Translations under genes and position numbers: made by a program
Notes under the pieces: generated by a model
Database searches by the model: none
The model's input: only the letters and a program-made list of their open reading frames with translations
What the model was told of the DNA's origin: nothing
Shown: positions 26,286 to 34,935 of the stretch, piece by piece
Position numbering within the stretch: position 1 is the first letter of the stretch
Layout of the letters: each line of letters starts with the position of its first letter
Source of the DNA: Inhella crocodyli
GTDB taxonomy: Bacteria > Pseudomonadota > Gammaproteobacteria > Burkholderiales > Burkholderiaceae_C
Length of the DNA: 64,000 nt
Assembly (NCBI RefSeq): GCF_004004565.1
Contig: NZ_SACM01000004.1
Location: 248,001 to 312,000 of the forward strand
Reading direction: 5' to 3'

Positions 26286-27043
26286 TCGACTTGGCCCTGC
26301 ACACCACGCTGCGCGATGGCCCCCGGCGCTTCACGCTGGACCTGGCCCTGCGCAGCCAGGCGAAGGTGCTGGGCGTGTACGGCGCCTCGGGCGCGGGCAA
26401 GTCGCTGGCGCTGCAGGCCATCGCCGGCCTGGCCCCGGTGACGGAAGGCCGCGTGGTGGTCAACGGCCGCGTGTGGCTGGACACGGCGCAGCGCGTGAAC
26501 CAGCCGGTGCCCGAGCGCCGCGTGGGCCTGCTGTTCCAGCACTACGCGCTGTTCCCGCACCTGAGCGTGCGCGCCAACGTGGCCTTCGGGCTGACGCGCT
26601 GGTGGCAGCGCCTGAAGCCCGCCGACGCGGCGCGCGTGGACGCGCTGCTGGCTCGCTTCGGCCTGAGTGCCATGGCCCACAGCCGGCCCGACCGCCTGTC
26701 GGGCGGCCAGCGCCAGCGCGTGGCCCTGGCCCGCGCCCTGGCCTGCGAGCCCGAGCTGCTGCTGCTGGACGAGCCCTTCGCCGCGTTGAACCCGCAGCTG
26801 CGCGTGCCCCTGCGCCGCGAGCTGGCGCAGACCTGTGCCGAGTGGGGCGTGCCGGTGGTGCTGGTGACGCACGACGTGGACGACCTCCTGGACCTGGCCG
26901 ACGAGGCGGTGCTGATCGACGAGGGCCGCGTGCTGAAGCACGTGAACTTGCGCGATGCCTCGCCCGACGCCCTGGCCGAGGCCGGCCTGCAGCCCGAGCC
27001 CGACACGCCCGAGCGCGCGCGCCGCCGCGCCCTGCTGGCATGA
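26282..27043 (+). CDS. modC: molybdate ABC transporter ATPase without Mop domain
   Basis: A 253-residue ATPase: Walker A YGASGAGKSL, Q-loop FQHYALFPHLSVRANVAFG, signature RLSGGQRQRVALARAL, Walker B LLLLDEPFAALN and H-loop VTHD. Typical ModC is ~350 residues with a C-terminal Mop (TOBE) domain; this one stops shortly after the ATPase core, and the next gene carries two Mop domains. The D-loop reads AALN where SALD is usual. It overlaps modA and modE by 4 bases. Confidence 0.9.
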   Translation: MIDLALHTTLRDGPRRFTLDLALRSQAKVLGVYGASGAGKSLALQAIAGLAPVTEGRVVVNGRVWLDTAQRVNQPVPERRVGLLFQHYALFPHLSVRANVAFGLTRWWQRLKPADAARVDALLARFGLSAMAHSRPDRLSGGQRQRVALARALACEPELLLLDEPFAALNPQLRVPLRRELAQTCAEWGVPVVLVTHDVDDLLDLADEAVLIDEGRVLKHVNLRDASPDALAEAGLQPEPDTPERARRRALLA

Positions 27044-27837
27044 ATGGCGGGTCGAACGGTTTGTTGAGCGGCGAGCTGCGCCTGGCCGGCCGGCTGGACG
27101 CGCGCTTCTTCGCGCTGCTGCAGGCGCTGGCCGACACCGGCTCGCTGCAGCGCGCCGCACGCGCCGCCGGCTACAGCTACAAGGGCGCGTGGCTGGTGCT
27201 GGAGCAAGCTGGCAACCTGGCCCACGGCCCACTGGTGCAAGCGCGCCAGGGCGGACGCGGGGGCGGGGGCAGCGCGCTCACGCCCGCGGCGCACGCCCTG
27301 CTGCAGGGCTGGCACACGCTCACCCAACGCCACGCCGCCTTCCTGCGCGAGCAGGCCCAGTGGCTGGCCGACCAACCCGAACTCGCCGCGCTGCTGCGGC
27401 GCACCGCCATGAAGACCACCGCCCGCAACCAGTTCGCCGGCCGCATCGAGGCCCTCACCCGCGGCCCCGCCACCGTGCAGGTGCGCTTGAGCCTGCCCGG
27501 CGGCCTGCCGCTGCGCGCCGCCCTCAACGCCGAAGCCGCCGAGGCCCTGGGCCTGGCCGAGGGGCAAGAGGCGCTGGCCATGGTGAAGGCCAGCGAGGTG
27601 GTGCTGGTGCAGGACTTCGGCGGCTACCGCCTGTCGGCCAGCAACCAGCTGGCGGGCACGGTGTCGCGCGTCACCAAAGGCGCCACCGGCTCGCTGGTGG
27701 GCTTGACCCTGCCCGGCGGCCTGACCCTGACCGCCAGCGTGACCAACGACGCCGTGGACGCGCTGGACCTGCGCGTGGGCCAACCGGCCACGGCCTGCTT
27801 CAAGGCCTCGGTGGTGATGCTGGCGGTGGCGGCATGA
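27040..27837 (+). CDS. modE: ModE-type molybdate-responsive regulator with two Mop domains
   Basis: A 265-residue protein. Residues ~8-105 form a LysR-like winged helix typical of ModE (LADTGSLQRAARAAGYSYKG, then LTPAAHALL). Two Mop/TOBE domains follow: RNQFAGRIEALTRGPATVQV ... KASEVVLV and SNQLAGTVSRVTKGATGSLV ... KASVVMLAV. By family, molybdate binding at the di-Mop unit turns it into a repressor of mod transport. It is translated with modC (ATGA overlap), so the operon probably represses itself. Confidence 0.92.
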   Translation: MNGGSNGLLSGELRLAGRLDARFFALLQALADTGSLQRAARAAGYSYKGAWLVLEQAGNLAHGPLVQARQGGRGGGGSALTPAAHALLQGWHTLTQRHAAFLREQAQWLADQPELAALLRRTAMKTTARNQFAGRIEALTRGPATVQVRLSLPGGLPLRAALNAEAAEALGLAEGQEALAMVKASEVVLVQDFGGYRLSASNQLAGTVSRVTKGATGSLVGLTLPGGLTLTASVTNDAVDALDLRVGQPATACFKASVVMLAVAA

Positions 27838-27895
27838 GCGCGCCGGGCCGATCCCAAGCGCGAATCCCGAAGCACGCAGTGCGGAGGGTGGTCCT

Positions 27896-28762
27896 GTGAG
27901 CGCGCGGCGTTGGCTGCTGGCGCTGGCGTGCGTTGGGGCCTTGGCGGCCTGCGAGCGGGGGCCTGCGTCCGGCCCGGTGCCGGCGCCCGCTTCGGCGGCT
28001 TCGGCAGGGCCCGCGCGATGGGCCGACACCGACCAGGCCGAGGCCTTGATGAGGGCCGTGCCCGGCTGGGCCTCGGCGCAGCAGCCGGTGGCGGCCTGGG
28101 TGGACGGCGGGCCGGCGGTGTTGGCGCCGGGCCTGGTCGTGCCCTTGTCGGCCGACACGCGCTTGCTGCTGGTGCGCGTGGACGCGGTCGACGATCAAGG
28201 CCAATCGCTGGCCGGTCACGCCACGGCGGGCGTCTTCGAGCTGCACCGCTTCGAACGCGGGGCCTCGGGCTGGCGCTACGCGGGGCGGGCCGGGGCGCCG
28301 GTGGAGGCGGGCTTCAGCGGCCAAGTGGGCGAGTTGGCCTTGTCGCCGGCCGGCACGAGCCCGCCCGTGCTGCTGCAAGAAGCGGGCAGCTGCTGGCAGG
28401 GGTACTGCGGCAGTTGGCTGCAGCTGTACGCCCTGGGCGTGGACGGCGCCAAGCCCCAGTTGCCGCAGGCGGTGATGACCAGCTCGTCCAACGAAGGCGC
28501 GCAGCCCGGCTGCGAAGAGGCGGGCGCAGAGGCCGGCGAGAAGCCCGCTGCGGGCGACGGGCCGGCGCGCTGGTCGGTGCTGTCGCGCTGGCAGTGGGCG
28601 GTGGCGCCCGGCCAGACGGCCCCCGCGCTCGTGCTGCAGTACGAGGGCGAGGAGCGCGACACCGCCTGCGGCGCGCCCCGCCCGGTGCGGGCCGAGGTGC
28701 GCTTGCTGCCCGCGGGTGGTGCGTACACCGTGCAGGGCACGGTGCCGGCGCGGCCGTTTTAG
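27896..28762 (+). CDS. putative lipoprotein
   Basis: A 288-residue protein starting at GTG with GGAGGG 8 bases upstream. The N-terminus has a lipobox (LAAC, Cys at residue 19), followed by a proline/alanine linker, so it should be an outer- or inner-membrane lipoprotein. The rest contains four further cysteines (AGSCWQGYCGSW, QPGCEE, DTACGAP) that may form disulphides. I do not recognise a family. It is 58 bases after modE and may be co-transcribed or independent. Confidence 0.75.
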   Translation: MSARRWLLALACVGALAACERGPASGPVPAPASAASAGPARWADTDQAEALMRAVPGWASAQQPVAAWVDGGPAVLAPGLVVPLSADTRLLLVRVDAVDDQGQSLAGHATAGVFELHRFERGASGWRYAGRAGAPVEAGFSGQVGELALSPAGTSPPVLLQEAGSCWQGYCGSWLQLYALGVDGAKPQLPQAVMTSSSNEGAQPGCEEAGAEAGEKPAAGDGPARWSVLSRWQWAVAPGQTAPALVLQYEGEERDTACGAPRPVRAEVRLLPAGGAYTVQGTVPARPF

Positions 28763-28790
28763 CGGCCGTTCCAGCGGCCGCCTCGCCGGG

Positions 28791-28988
28791 TCAGGACGAC
28801 TTCGTCGGGCAGGTGTTGAGCCCAACAATCGCGTACAGCGGGCAGCTGCGCATCAGGCCGGTGGCCAAGGGCACGATGCCGAGGTAGCCCCACACGCCGA
28901 TGGTGCCGGTGGCGGCCAGGCCCAACAGCACGAGGCCGCCGGCGATGCGGGCGATGCGGTCGATGCCGCCGACGTTGGTCTTGAACAT
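28791..28988 (-). CDS. DUF2892 (YgaP-like) small membrane protein
   Basis: A 65-residue protein with the DUF2892 layout: FKTNVGGIDRIARIAGG, a hydrophobic helix, a short turn, and a second helix ending LMRSCPLYAIVGLNTC. The two cysteines near the end are typical of this family. AGGAG 5-6 bases upstream supports the ATG at 28988. It lies downstream of a Crp/Fnr regulator gene with a 14-base palindrome in between, a pairing seen in many betaproteobacteria. Its role is unknown but is often tied to sulfur or redox stress. Confidence 0.9.
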   Translation of the reverse strand: MFKTNVGGIDRIARIAGGLVLLGLAATGTIGVWGYLGIVPLATGLMRSCPLYAIVGLNTCPTKSS

Positions 28989-29046
28989 GGAAAGCTCCTG
29001 GTGGGTTGCGATGGCGCCATGTTGCGCCGCGCACCCCGCAGCGTCG

Positions 29047-29060
29047 GTGACCTGGGTCAC
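29047..29060. promoter_or_regulatory. Crp/Fnr-type operator upstream of the DUF2892 gene
   Basis: GTGACCTGGGTCAC is a perfect palindrome that fits the GTGAC-N4-GTCAC layout of Crp/Fnr family sites. It is 58 bases upstream of the DUF2892 start and overlaps the stop of the Crp/Fnr gene itself, so the regulator probably controls its downstream neighbour. Confidence 0.65.
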
Positions 29061-29689
29061 ACCCGGTTTGACGCGGCGCAAACCCCTTGCAGGCCCGCCG
29101 CGTCACGCACTTCCACGCGCTCGCGCGCCAGGCTCACCCAGCCCTCGCGCTCGAAGCGGCGCAGCAGGCGGCTGACGATCTCGCGCACGGTGCCCAGCTC
29201 GTCGGCCAGCTGCTGGTGCGTCCGCGCCAGCACCGGGCCTTGCGCCAGCAGCAGCGCCGCCAGGCGTTGGTCCAGGCGCTGGAAGGCCACGGCCTCCACC
29301 AGGGCCATCAGGTCGGCCATGCGCTCGGCCATCAGCCCCATCACGTAGCGGCGCAGCACGGGGTCTTGCTCGCACACGGCCTCGAAGTCGGCCGGCGTGA
29401 CCAGGCGCAAGGCGGTGTCGGTGCGGGCCTCGCCCTGGGCGGTGGCCACCCGATGGGCGAACAAGCAGGTGGCCGAGACCACGCAGACCTCGCCCGGCTC
29501 CACCCGGTACAGCTCCAGGCTGCGGCCGTCGGGCGCGGTGAGCGACACGGCCACGCTGCCTTCGTCCACGATGGGGAAGCCCGGGCAGGCTTGGCCAGCG
29601 TGGAACAGCACCGTGCCCGCCGGCACGCGCATCGGGCGGGCGTGCTGCACCAAGGCCGCCAGCGCGGTGGGCAGGGCCTCGGTGCTCAT
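29057..29689 (-). CDS. Crp/Fnr family transcription regulator
   Basis: A 210-residue regulator with a cyclic-nucleotide-binding-like beta-roll (about 10-120), a long dimerisation helix (about 125-150) and a C-terminal helix-turn-helix (RTHQQLADELGTVREIVSRL). It lacks the four-cysteine N-terminal cluster of Fnr; two cysteines occur in EVCVVSATCLFAH. The recognition helix TVREIVSRLLR with E..SR fits recognition of GTGA-type half sites, matching the palindrome at 29047. The signal sensed is unknown. It is 7 bases from the DUF1993 gene upstream, so these are probably co-transcribed. Confidence 0.9.
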   Translation of the reverse strand: MSTEALPTALAALVQHARPMRVPAGTVLFHAGQACPGFPIVDEGSVAVSLTAPDGRSLELYRVEPGEVCVVSATCLFAHRVATAQGEARTDTALRLVTPADFEAVCEQDPVLRRYVMGLMAERMADLMALVEAVAFQRLDQRLAALLLAQGPVLARTHQQLADELGTVREIVSRLLRRFEREGWVSLARERVEVRDAAGLQGVCAASNRV

Positions 29690-29696
29690 GCGGCGC

Positions 29697-30203
29697 TCAC
29701 ACCTCGCCCAGGTAATCGCGCTTGCCCAGGGGCACGCCGTTGTGGCGCAGCAGCGCGTAGGCGGTGGTGCTGTGGAAGTGGAAGTTGGGCCAGGCCCAGC
29801 CCATCAGGTACTGGCTGCCCACGAAGTGGAGCTCGCGGCCGCCGGCCTTGAGGTGGATGGCGCGGGTTTCGCTGCCGTCCAGCTTGCTGGCGTCCACGTG
29901 CTCGATGAAGTCGATGGTCTTCTGGATGCGGGCCTGCAACTCGTCGAAGCTCGTCTCGGTGTCGGGGAAGCTGGGGATGTCGACGCCGGCCAGGCGCGCC
30001 ACGGCGCCCTTGGCCGAGTCGCAGGCGATCTGCACCTGGCGCACCAGCGGGAACATGTCGGGGTAGAGGCGCGCTTGCAGCAGCACCTGCGCGTCCCAGC
30101 CCTGCGCGGCGGCGTGCTCGGCGCCTTTCTTCAAGATGGCGGCGAGGTTGCGCAGGCCGTTGACGAAGCGGGGGCTGGTGGCTTGCACCATGGAGATGGA
30201 CAT
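29697..30203 (-). CDS. DUF1993 family protein
   Basis: A 168-residue helical protein of the DUF1993 type: MSISMVQATSPRFVNGLRNL, ILKKGAEHAAAQGWD, LLQARLYPDMFPLVRQVQIA, and the C-terminal YLMGWAWPNFHFHSTTAYAL LR. The last segment with HFH and Y suggests a DinB-like four-helix bundle with a metal site. The function is unknown. A longer frame exists, but AAAGG ahead of the ATG at 30203 and the family N-terminus favour this start. Confidence 0.9.
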   Translation of the reverse strand: MSISMVQATSPRFVNGLRNLAAILKKGAEHAAAQGWDAQVLLQARLYPDMFPLVRQVQIACDSAKGAVARLAGVDIPSFPDTETSFDELQARIQKTIDFIEHVDASKLDGSETRAIHLKAGGRELHFVGSQYLMGWAWPNFHFHSTTAYALLRHNGVPLGKRDYLGEV

Positions 30204-30290
30204 GACGGGGCCTTTCAGGAGAGGAACACCCCATTCCAGCATGGGCGACCCTGCCCCGGCCCTGGCGCTTTCTCGCAGACCGGGCGACAA

Positions 30291-30314
30291 TGTACAAATT
30301 CATCGTTTTGTACA
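30291..30314. promoter_or_regulatory. operator of the toxin-antitoxin operon
   Basis: TGTACAAA-N8-TTTGTACA is a perfect 8-base inverted repeat ending 7 bases before the antitoxin ATG. This is the usual place for the site bound by a Phd/YefM-type antitoxin, so the operon is probably self-repressed. Confidence 0.75.
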
Positions 30315-30321
30315 AAACACC

Positions 30322-30570
30322 ATGCACGCCCTGCCCCTGAGTGAGTTCCGCGCCAACGTGGCGGCCGTGCTCGAGTTGGTCGAGCAAGGCCAGACCGTGC
30401 GCCTGCTGCGCCATGGCAAGCCCGTGGCCGAGTTGGTGCCCGTGCCGCCCGAGGGCCGCGACGCCGTGCCGGCCTGGAAGCAGGCCATCGAGCCGGCCAC
30501 CTTGGCCCCGGCCGACGGCAAGACCGTCAGCCAGCACCTCATCGCCCAGCGAGAGGGAGAACGTCCGTGA
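30322..30570 (+). CDS. Phd/YefM-type antitoxin
   Basis: An 82-residue protein with the N-terminal Phd/YefM dimerisation and DNA-binding fold (LPLSEFRANVAAVLELVEQG, VRLLRHGKPVAELVP) and a polar, probably disordered C-terminus that would wrap the toxin. Its stop overlaps the toxin GTG start (GTGA), the usual coupling in type II modules. It sits right after an inverted-repeat operator. Confidence 0.85.
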   Translation: MHALPLSEFRANVAAVLELVEQGQTVRLLRHGKPVAELVPVPPEGRDAVPAWKQAIEPATLAPADGKTVSQHLIAQREGERP

Positions 30571-30986
30571 AGGTGCTGCTGGACCCCTCGGCGTTGGTCA
30601 AGCGCTACCTGGCCGAGCCGGGCCGCGAGGCGGTGCAGGCCGCCCTGGCCCAGGCCCACCAGGTGGCCGTGGCGGCGCATTGCAAGGCCGAGCTGGTGTC
30701 GGCCCTGACCGCCCACCGCGACGCCCTGCCCGAGGCCGAGTTGCTGCGCCTGCTGGGCCTGCTGCAGGCCGACTTCGACGACTTCGAGCGCGTGGCCCTG
30801 GACCGCAAGGTCGAGGCCCTCAGCCAAGCCCTGCTTCTGCGCCACGCTCGCCTGCCGGCCAGCGACGCCCTGCACCTGGCGGCGGCCCAAGCCTGCGGCG
30901 CCGATCGCTTCGTCACCGCCGACCGCCGCCAAGCCCAGGCGGCCCAACAAGAGGGCCTGAAGACCCTGCTCATCGAAGAGGCCTGA
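30567..30986 (+). CDS. PIN-domain toxin (VapC-like)
   Basis: A 139-residue PIN-domain protein with all acidic positions present: Asp6 ([11 protein letters not shown]), Glu42 (KAELVSAL), Asp100 ([11 protein letters not shown]) and Asp119 (FVTADRR). By family it is a magnesium-dependent RNase inhibited by the antitoxin encoded upstream; the RNA target is unknown. The stop is only 4 bases before the mnmG start, and its last codons contain the GAGG that can serve mnmG, so readthrough from the TA promoter should reach mnmG. Confidence 0.88.
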   Translation: MKVLLDPSALVKRYLAEPGREAVQAALAQAHQVAVAAHCKAELVSALTAHRDALPEAELLRLLGLLQADFDDFERVALDRKVEALSQALLLRHARLPASDALHLAAAQACGADRFVTADRRQAQAAQQEGLKTLLIEEA

Positions 30987-30990
30987 CCCC

Positions 30991-32979
30991 ATGAACTACC
31001 CCACCGAATTCGACGTCATCGTGGTCGGCGGCGGCCACGCCGGCACCGAGGCCGCGCTGGCCGCGGCCCGCATGGGTGCCGCCACCCTGCTGCTGACGCA
31101 CAACATCGAGACCCTGGGCCAGATGAGCTGCAACCCGTCCATCGGCGGCATCGGCAAAGGGCACCTGGTCAAAGAGGTCGACGCCCTGGGCGGCGCCATG
31201 GCCCTGGCCACCGACGAAGGCGGCATCCAGTTCCGCGTGCTGAACTCCAGCAAGGGCCCGGCCGTGCGCGCCACCCGCGCCCAGGCCGACCGCATCCTCT
31301 ACAAGGCGGCCATCCGCCGCATGCTGGAGAACCAGCCCAACCTGACCCTGTTCCAGCAGGGCGTGGACGACCTGATGGTGGAGGGCGACCGCGTGGTGGG
31401 CGCCGTCACGCAAAGCGGCATTCGCTTTCGCGGCCGTGCCGTGGTGCTGACCGCCGGCACCTTCCTGGACGGACGCATCCACATCGGCCTGCAGAACCAC
31501 AGCGCCGGCCGCGCCGGCGACCCACCGGCCGTGACCCTGTCGGCCCGGCTGAAGGAGCTGAAGCTGCCGCAAGGCCGCCTGAAGACCGGCACCCCGCCGC
31601 GCATCGACGGCAAGAGCATCGACTTCAGCCGCCTCGAAGCCCAGCCCGGCGACGGCATGCCCGCGGCCGACGGCTCGCCGCCCAGCACGCCGATGCCGGT
31701 GTTCAGCTTCATGGGCAGCGCGCTGATGCACCCGACGCAGATGCCCTGCTGGATCACGCACACCAACGCGCGCACGCACGAGATCATCCGCAGCGGCTTC
31801 GACCGCAGCCCCATGTTCACCGGCGTGATCGAGGGCGTGGGCCCGCGCTACTGCCCGAGCATCGAAGACAAGATCAACCGCTTCGCCGGCAAGGACTCGC
31901 ACCAGATCTTCCTGGAGCCCGAAGGCCTGACCACGCACGAGTACTACCCCAACGGCATCAGCACCTCGCTGCCCTTCGACATCCAACTCGCCGCCGTGCG
32001 CTCCATGGTGGGTCTGGAGAACGCGCACATCCTGCGCCCGGGCTACGCCATCGAGTACGACTACTTCGACCCGCGCGAGCTCAAGTCCACCTTCGAGACC
32101 AAGTCCATCGCCGGCCTGTTCTTCGCCGGGCAGATCAACGGCACCACCGGCTACGAAGAGGCGGCGGCGCAGGGCCTGTTCGCGGGCGCCAACGCGGCGC
32201 TGCAGGTGCTGGGTCGCGAGGCCTGGGTGCCCGAGCGCCACCAGGCCTACCTGGGCGTGCTGGTGGACGACCTGATCACCAAGGGCGTGACCGAGCCCTA
32301 CCGCATGTTCACCAGCCGCGCCGAGTTCCGGCTGCAGCTGCGCGAGGACAACGCCGACCTGCGCCTGACCGAAACCGGCCGCCGCTTGGGGCTGGTGGAC
32401 GACGCCCGCTGGGACGCCTTCTGCCGCAAGCGCGACGCCCTGGCCCGAGAAGAAGAACGCTTCAAGGCCAGCTGGGTGAACCCCCGCAGCCTGCCGGCCG
32501 AGGAGGCCGAGCGCCTGATCGGCAAGGCCCTGGAGCGCGAGTACAACCTGGCCGACCTGCTGCGCCGCCCGGGCGTGAGCTTCGACGCGGTGGCCGAGGC
32601 CGGCCGCATCGGCAAGCCCGGCTTCGATGTTTCACGTGAAACCTTGCGCGCCGAGTTCGGTCCCGAGTTGGCCGACGCCGTGATCGAGCAGCTGGAAATC
32701 CAGACCAAGTACGCCGGCTACATCGGCAAGCAGCAAGACGACGTGGCCCGCGCCTCGGCCTTCGAGCACCTGAAGCTGCCGGCCGACCTGGACTACGCCC
32801 AGGTCACCGCCCTGTCCTTCGAAGCCCGGCAGAAGCTGGCCCAACACCGGCCCGAGACCCTGGGCCAGGCGTCGCGCATCTCCGGCATCACGCCCGCCGC
32901 CATTTCCCTGCTGCTCATCCACCTGCGCAAAGGCCGCTTCAAAGGCTTCGCCCCCGAAGAGGCCGAGGTGAGCGCGTGA
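30991..32979 (+). CDS. mnmG: tRNA 5-carboxymethylaminomethyluridine modification enzyme
   Basis: A 662-residue MnmG (GidA). The FAD-binding [17 protein letters not shown] is near residue 12; other landmarks are [29 protein letters not shown] and [14 protein letters not shown], with the GidA C-terminal domain ending in [18 protein letters not shown]. With MnmE it modifies the wobble uridine of several tRNAs. It is full length. The codons for FDVSRET contain a near-consensus parS site. It is followed with a GTGA overlap by a cysteine hydrolase, then rsmG and parA. A TA module is inserted directly upstream. Confidence 0.98.
   Translation: MNYPTEFDVIVVGGGHAGTEAALAAARMGAATLLLTHNIETLGQMSCNPSIGGIGKGHLVKEVDALGGAMALATDEGGIQFRVLNSSKGPAVRATRAQADRILYKAAIRRMLENQPNLTLFQQGVDDLMVEGDRVVGAVTQSGIRFRGRAVVLTAGTFLDGRIHIGLQNHSAGRAGDPPAVTLSARLKELKLPQGRLKTGTPPRIDGKSIDFSRLEAQPGDGMPAADGSPPSTPMPVFSFMGSALMHPTQMPCWITHTNARTHEIIRSGFDRSPMFTGVIEGVGPRYCPSIEDKINRFAGKDSHQIFLEPEGLTTHEYYPNGISTSLPFDIQLAAVRSMVGLENAHILRPGYAIEYDYFDPRELKSTFETKSIAGLFFAGQINGTTGYEEAAAQGLFAGANAALQVLGREAWVPERHQAYLGVLVDDLITKGVTEPYRMFTSRAEFRLQLREDNADLRLTETGRRLGLVDDARWDAFCRKRDALAREEERFKASWVNPRSLPAEEAERLIGKALEREYNLADLLRRPGVSFDAVAEAGRIGKPGFDVSRETLRAEFGPELADAVIEQLEIQTKYAGYIGKQQDDVARASAFEHLKLPADLDYAQVTALSFEARQKLAQHRPETLGQASRISGITPAAISLLLIHLRKGRFKGFAPEEAEVSA
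32628..32643. other. parS: parS centromere site within mnmG
   Basis: TGTTTCACGTGAAACC matches the consensus TGTTTCACGTGAAACA at 15 of 16 positions. Such sites are bound by ParB and cluster near the replication origin. parA lies 1.5 kb away and parB 12.5 kb away. A second site is at 34071. Confidence 0.92.
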
Positions 32980-33488
32980 GCGGCGAGGTTCTGCTCGTCG
33001 TCGACACCCAGCGCGGCGCCTTCGAGGGCGAGTGGGCCATGCCCCAGGGCGACGCCCTGGTCACCGCCTGCCAGCGCGCCATCGCCTGGGCCCGCGGCCA
33101 GGGCAACCGCATCGTCTGGGTCCAGCACCACGAGGTGGACGGCCCCATGAGCGGCGCCGGCTTCGAGATCGACCCCCGCCTGGCCCCCCGGCCCGACGAG
33201 CCCCGCATCCTCAAGACCGAACCCAACGCCTTGAGCAACACCGCGCTGGCCCCGCTGCTGCAGGGTGCCGCGCGCGTGTGGGTGGTGGGCCTGCAAAGCG
33301 ACTGCTGCGTGCAAGCCACCGCCTTGGCCGCCCACCAAGCCGGCTGGCCGGTGACCGTGGTGGCCGACGCCCACCACACCTGGCCCAACGCCGGCCGCAG
33401 CGCCGAGGCGGTGCGCGACGCCGTCAACGCCGACCTGGCCGCCGCCGGCGTGCCGCTGACCACCCTGGCCGAACTCGACCCCGCATGA
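32976..33488 (+). CDS. cysteine hydrolase, isochorismatase-like
   Basis: A 170-residue isochorismatase-fold enzyme with a probable catalytic triad: Asp10 (LLVVDTQRG), Lys ([10 protein letters not shown], near residue 79) and Cys ([15 protein letters not shown], near residue 110). The GTG start overlaps the mnmG stop, and the stop overlaps the rsmG start (ATGA), so it is translated within the mnmG-rsmG unit. The substrate is probably an amide or ester of a small molecule and is not predictable. Confidence 0.88.
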   Translation: MSGEVLLVVDTQRGAFEGEWAMPQGDALVTACQRAIAWARGQGNRIVWVQHHEVDGPMSGAGFEIDPRLAPRPDEPRILKTEPNALSNTALAPLLQGAARVWVVGLQSDCCVQATALAAHQAGWPVTVVADAHHTWPNAGRSAEAVRDAVNADLAAAGVPLTTLAELDPA

Positions 33489-34147
33489 CCCTGCCCACCC
33501 AACTCCAACAAGGCCTCGACGCCCTGGGCCTGCCCCTGTCGGCCGCCCAGCAGGTGCTGCTGCTGGACTACCTCGCCCTGCTGGCCAAGTGGACCAAGGT
33601 CTACAACCTGACCGCCGTGCGCGAGCCCGACAGCATGCTCAAGCTGCACCTGCTGGACAGCCTGGCCGCCCTGCCGCCCCTGCTGCGCCACATTCAGAGC
33701 CAGCAAGGCCAGCCCACGCGCGTGCTGGACGTCGGGTCCGGCGGCGGCCTGCCCGGTGCGGCCTTTGCCATCGCCGCGCCCGAGCAGCTCAAGATCACCT
33801 GCGTCGACACCGTCGAGAAGAAGGCCCGCTTCATCGGCCAGGTCGCGGCCGAGCTGGGCCTGAAGAACCTGCGCGGCGAGCACGCCCGGGTCGAGGCCCT
33901 GCAGGCCGAGCCCTTCCCCGTCATCACCAGCCGGGCCTTTGCTTCGCTGGCCGACTTCGTGAGCCTCACCCGCCAGCTCTTGGCGCCGGGTGGCGTGTGG
34001 ATGGCGCTCAAGGGCCAGCACCCGGCGGACGAGATCGCCGCGCTGCAGTCCGCCCACCCGGACGTCGAGGTGTTTCACGTGGAACCACTGGAAGTCCCGG
34101 GGGTCGACGCCCAGCGTTGCCTCGTGTGGATGCGCCCCAAGAACTGA
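33485..34147 (+). CDS. rsmG: 16S rRNA (guanine527-N7)-methyltransferase
   Basis: A 220-residue RsmG (GidB): LAKWTKVYNLTAVREP, HLLDSLAALP, the SAM-binding LDVGSGGGLPGAAFAI, CVDTVEKKARFI and VITSRAFASLADFV. It methylates N7 of G527 in 16S rRNA. It is full length and flanked as usual by mnmG upstream and parA downstream (10-base gap). Its 3' part contains a second parS site. Confidence 0.97.
   Translation: MTLPTQLQQGLDALGLPLSAAQQVLLLDYLALLAKWTKVYNLTAVREPDSMLKLHLLDSLAALPPLLRHIQSQQGQPTRVLDVGSGGGLPGAAFAIAAPEQLKITCVDTVEKKARFIGQVAAELGLKNLRGEHARVEALQAEPFPVITSRAFASLADFVSLTRQLLAPGGVWMALKGQHPADEIAALQSAHPDVEVFHVEPLEVPGVDAQRCLVWMRPKN
34071..34086. other. parS: parS centromere site within rsmG
   Basis: TGTTTCACGTGGAACC, read on the other strand GGTTCCACGTGAAACA, matches the common parS form TGTTCCACGTGAAACA at 15 of 16 positions. 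It encodes VFHVEP in RsmG and is 72 bases upstream of the parA start. Confidence 0.9.
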
Positions 34148-34157
34148 GAATCCTCCG

Positions 34158-34928
34158 ATGGCCAAGATCTTCTGCATCGCCAACCAAAAGGGCGGCGTCG
34201 GCAAAACCACCACCTGCGTCAACCTCGCCGCCGGCCTGGCCCAAATCGGCCAGCGCGTGTTGCTGGTCGACCTGGACCCGCAGGGCAATGCCACCATGGG
34301 CTCGGGCGTGGACAAGCGCAGCCTCGATCCTTCTGTGTACGACGTGCTGCTGGGCAACGCCACCGTGGCCGAAACCCGCCGCCGCAGCGAGCTCGGCGGC
34401 TACGACGTGCTGGGCGCCAACCGCGAGCTGGCCGGCGCCGAGGTCGAGCTGGTGGGTCTGGATGGCCGCGAGCGCCGCCTGAAGGACGCGCTGGCCGTGG
34501 TCGACGCCGAGTACGACATCGTGCTCGTCGACTGCCCGCCGTCCTTGAGCATGCTCACCCTCAACGGCCTGTGCAGCGCCCACGGCGTGCTGGTGCCCAT
34601 GCAGTGCGAGTACTACGCGCTCGAGGGCCTGACCGACCTGGTCAACACCATCAAGCAGGTGCACGGCAATCTGAACCACGACCTCAAGGTCATCGGCCTG
34701 CTGCGCGTGATGTTCGACCCCCGCATCACCCTGCAGCAGCAGGTGGCCGACCAGCTCAAGGCCCACTTTGGCGACAAGGTGTTCAACACCGTCATCCCCC
34801 GCAACGTGCGCCTGGCCGAGGCCCCCAGCTACGGCCAGCCCGGCGTCGTCTTCGACCCCCACGCCAAAGGCGCCCAAGCCTACGTGGAGTGCGCACGGGA
34901 GATGGTGGCGCGGGTGAAAGCGCTCTGA
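34158..34928 (+). CDS. parA: chromosome-partitioning ATPase ParA (Soj)
   Basis: A 256-residue ParA/Soj ATPase with deviant Walker A NQKGGVGKTTTCVNLA, VLLVDLDPQGNATMG, the YDIVLVDCPPSLSMLTLN switch and IPRNVRLAEAPSYGQP, all typical of the chromosomal type without an N-terminal DNA-binding extension. It works with ParB and the parS sites to segregate the origin region. Unusually, parB does not follow; it is 10.2 kb downstream. The next three genes are on the same strand. Confidence 0.96.
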   Translation: MAKIFCIANQKGGVGKTTTCVNLAAGLAQIGQRVLLVDLDPQGNATMGSGVDKRSLDPSVYDVLLGNATVAETRRRSELGGYDVLGANRELAGAEVELVGLDGRERRLKDALAVVDAEYDIVLVDCPPSLSMLTLNGLCSAHGVLVPMQCEYYALEGLTDLVNTIKQVHGNLNHDLKVIGLLRVMFDPRITLQQQVADQLKAHFGDKVFNTVIPRNVRLAEAPSYGQPGVVFDPHAKGAQAYVECAREMVARVKAL

Positions 34929-34935
34929 ACCTGCC

